Shown: positions 5,684 to 7,157 of the stretch, in pieces
How positions within the stretch are numbered: position 1 is the first letter of the stretch
Layout of the letters: every line of letters starts with the position of its first letter
Assembly: GCA_003022745.1 (NCBI GenBank)
Contig: PXSU01000159.1
Span: 1 to 7,157 of the forward strand
Length of the DNA: 7,157 bases
Direction of reading: 5' to 3'
Source of the DNA: Halobacteriales archaeon SW_9_67_25
GTDB lineage: Archaea > Halobacteriota > Halobacteria > Halobacteriales > Haloarculaceae
The notes under the pieces: model-generated
Told to the model about the DNA's origin: nothing
The model's input: the letters and a program-made list of their open reading frames with translations, nothing else
The model's database searches: none
Made by a program: the position numbers and the translations under genes

Positions 5684-5806
5684 CTACGCCACCTCGATCC
5701 ACAGCGGCCCCGCCCAGGCCATCCCGCCGTCGGCCTGCCGGACCCGGAGGTAGTAGACGTCCGTGTCGGTCCCGCGCTCGTCGTCCCATCGCATTCCGGC
5801 CGAGTA
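5684..5806 (-). pseudogene. C-terminal relic resembling a DUF3604/PHP-type protein
   Basis: A short minus-strand frame, bounded upstream by a TGA at 5809-5807 and ending with TAG at 5686-5684, encodes 40 residues; the first ATG (5794) leaves 36. The segment WDDERGTDTD followed by YYLRVRQADG and MAWAGPLWIEV reads like the extreme C-terminus of DUF3604-family (PHP-like metallohydrolase-related) proteins, which end in a Y-Y-V-R-V ... A-W-S-S-P-I-W-V strand pair. The rest of such a protein, normally several hundred residues, is absent: upstream on the same strand lie a stop codon and then the promoter of the PAS-GAF gene. I infer a decayed remnant left by a deletion or by rearrangement when the sensor gene arrived. 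It could instead be a tiny gene, but no promoter or ribosome site was found. Family assignment is from remembered motif only. Confidence 0.5.
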
Positions 5807-5831
5807 TCACGCGGGATATCCGGTGGCTGCG

Positions 5832-5837
5832 TTTATA
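5832..5837 (+). promoter_or_regulatory. TATA box of the PAS-GAF sensor gene
   Basis: TTTATA at 5832-5837 is the cleanest TATA element in the window, 33 bp before the ATG at 5871. A start about 25 bp downstream would leave a leader of ten bases or fewer, consistent with the absence of a Shine-Dalgarno site. Confidence 0.65.
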
Positions 5838-5870
5838 CGTTCGCGCGCCGAACCGTCCGGCACTCGAACC

Positions 5871-7157
5871 ATGACAGAGGAGGGGAGGGCGACTGTGGAC
5901 GGTGGCGAGACGGCGACCGCGGACCGGCCAGCCGGCGGTGACGCGGACCCGCTGGCGCGGATCGCCGACGGATTCGTCACGTTCGATACCGACTGGACGG
6001 TGACAGCGGCCAACGAGGCTGCCGGGGAGTTGCTCGACTCGCCCGCGTCCGGCCTGGTCGGGGCGAGCCTCGCAGAGGCGTTCCCGAACGGCAGACGACT
6101 CCGCGACCGTCTCGAGGAGGTGCGGGCACGCGGCGAGGCGGCGACAGTCGAGACAGGCGACGCTGACCGCGACCGGTGGCTCGAGGTCCGGGCGTATCCG
6201 GCCGGGGACAAACTGTCGGCACTCGTCCGCGAGGCGCCAGAGAGCACGCGGGCCAGCGATGAACTGCGGGCGAGCCGGCGGTTCTTCGAGCAGTTGCACG
6301 ACATTGCGACGGATCCTGGCCGCTCGCCGTCGGAGACGATCAAACTGATGCTGGCGGCCGCACGCGACCGCCTCGGCGTCGAACTCGGCTTCCTGACGCG
6401 AATCAAGGACGACACACAGTCAATCGTCGAAATGGTCGGTGAGCATCCGGAACTCAAGCAGGGAGCGTCCGCCCCGCTCTCAGAGGCGTACTGCCGGCGC
6501 ACGGTCGGCCGGGAGGAGCCGCTGGGCGTAACCCACGCGCGAGAGGAGGGGTGGGCCGATGACCCCGCCTACGAACGGTTCGGACTGGGCTGTTACCTGG
6601 GCGCGACCATCACCGTCGACGGCCAGCAGTTCGGCACGGTCTGCTTTGCCGACACCGGCCACCGTATCCGGGCGTTCTCCGCCCTCGAACGGAGTTTCGT
6701 CGATTTGCTGACTGACTGGATCAGCTACATCCTCGAACAGCGCCGCTACGAGGAGCGCGTCCGCGAGAACCGGCGCCGCCTGGAGATGGTCATCGAGAAC
6801 ATGCCCGTCGTCGTGTTCGCGCTCGATTCCGACGGCACGTTCACGCTGTCAGAGGGCCGAGGGCTGGAGCAGGTCGGGCTCGAACCGGGCGAGTTGACCG
6901 GCGAGTCTGTCTTCGACTACGCCGGTGAGCGGCCCGAAATTTGTGAACACGTCAGTCAGGCGCTGAACGGCCAGGAGACACACCATACCGTCGAGATGGG
7001 CAGCGCCACGTTCGAACACTGGTACCAGCCGGTCTTCGAGGACGGCGAAGTCACGCACGTCGTCGGCGTCGCCCGGGACGTCACCGAACTGGCCGAGCAC
7101 CGCGAACAGCTCTCGGGGCTGCTCGAGACGACGCGGTCGCTGATGCAGGCCCGCTCG
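5871..7157 (+). CDS. PAS-GAF-PAS sensory protein, partial (output domain beyond window)
   Basis: Multi-domain cytoplasmic sensor, 429 codons open to the right edge. After a disordered acidic start, a first PAS domain spans about residues 28-115 (GFVTFDTDWTVTAANEAAGE marks its core). A GAF domain lies at about 140-288, with LSEAYCRRTV, a GLGCYLGATI strand and GTVCFAD as recognisable GAF-type elements. A short coiled linker (288-303, EQRRYEERVRENRRR) leads to a second PAS at about 304-403, ending in VVGVARDVTEL, the usual PAS/PAC exit. The last visible residues (EHREQLSGLLETTRSLMQAR) are the kind of helix that leads into another GAF domain. In haloarchaea such chains end in either a histidine kinase or a bacterio-opsin-activator-type HTH; the window does not show which. 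No membrane helices are present, so the signal is probably intracellular (redox, light or ligand). The ATG at 5871 fits the TTTATA box 33 bp upstream. Confidence 0.88.
   Translation, partial: MTEEGRATVDGGETATADRPAGGDADPLARIADGFVTFDTDWTVTAANEAAGELLDSPASGLVGASLAEAFPNGRRLRDRLEEVRARGEAATVETGDADRDRWLEVRAYPAGDKLSALVREAPESTRASDELRASRRFFEQLHDIATDPGRSPSETIKLMLAAARDRLGVELGFLTRIKDDTQSIVEMVGEHPELKQGASAPLSEAYCRRTVGREEPLGVTHAREEGWADDPAYERFGLGCYLGATITVDGQQFGTVCFADTGHRIRAFSALERSFVDLLTDWISYILEQRRYEERVRENRRRLEMVIENMPVVVFALDSDGTFTLSEGRGLEQVGLEPGELTGESVFDYAGERPEICEHVSQALNGQETHHTVEMGSATFEHWYQPVFEDGEVTHVVGVARDVTELAEHREQLSGLLETTRSLMQARS

Noticed and set aside
4425..5753. 442-codon plus-strand frame opposite BrkB
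   Set aside because: Very high Arg, Glu, Asp and Gly content typical of antisense frames in GC-rich DNA; BrkB in the other strand has clear membrane helices and family motifs.
5598..6299. 233-codon minus-strand frame opposite the PAS-GAF gene
   Set aside because: Covers the relic and the sensor gene in shadow frames; no domain, Arg-rich.
1..7157. Possible defence, secondary-metabolism or mobile system
   Set aside because: No transposase, integrase, nuclease, toxin-antitoxin, CRISPR or biosynthetic genes are visible; the gene set is housekeeping, transport and sensing.

Overview
This window looks like an ordinary chromosomal segment from a haloarchaeon (class Halobacteria). It is strongly GC-rich, its soluble proteins are rich in Asp and Glu, and several genes appear leaderless, with AT-rich promoter boxes just upstream of the ATG in otherwise GC-rich gaps. 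The best taxonomic marker is the divergent pair lrp / glnA, whose products look like haloarchaeal Lrp and haloarchaeal type I glutamine synthetase. I cannot name the genus.

Layout from left to right. A MATE-family multidrug/Na+ antiporter runs leftward off the start of the window (first 431 residues present). A 164-bp gap with a perfect GC-rich inverted repeat separates it from a small rightward gene for an 89-residue unknown protein. That gene converges, with a 19-bp gap, on leftward lrp. Across a 125-bp AT-richer control region, lrp diverges from rightward glnA. This is the regulatory core of the window: an Lrp/AsnC sensor beside the ammonia-assimilation enzyme. A 234-bp non-coding stretch after glnA carries two perfect 7-bp-arm stem-loops.

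A leftward reading frame of 427 codons follows. It joins a six-helix YihY/BrkB membrane protein to a second, probably originally independent, 156-residue membrane module. A G5C6 homopolymer sits just before the join, and a one-base change there would restore two genes with an ATGA overlap. Divergent from it is a small rightward four-helix membrane protein of unknown function. Next, on the minus strand, is a 36-40 residue relic that reads like the last residues of a DUF3604/PHP-type protein whose body is missing. The window closes with a rightward PAS-GAF-PAS sensory protein, open at the right edge after 429 residues, preceded by a clear TTTATA box.

No RNA gene, insertion sequence, CRISPR array or defence system was seen. 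The points most worth a second look are the BrkB fusion or frameshift, the DUF3604-like relic, and the palindromic elements in the lrp-glnA control region. I found no convincing undescribed multi-gene system.
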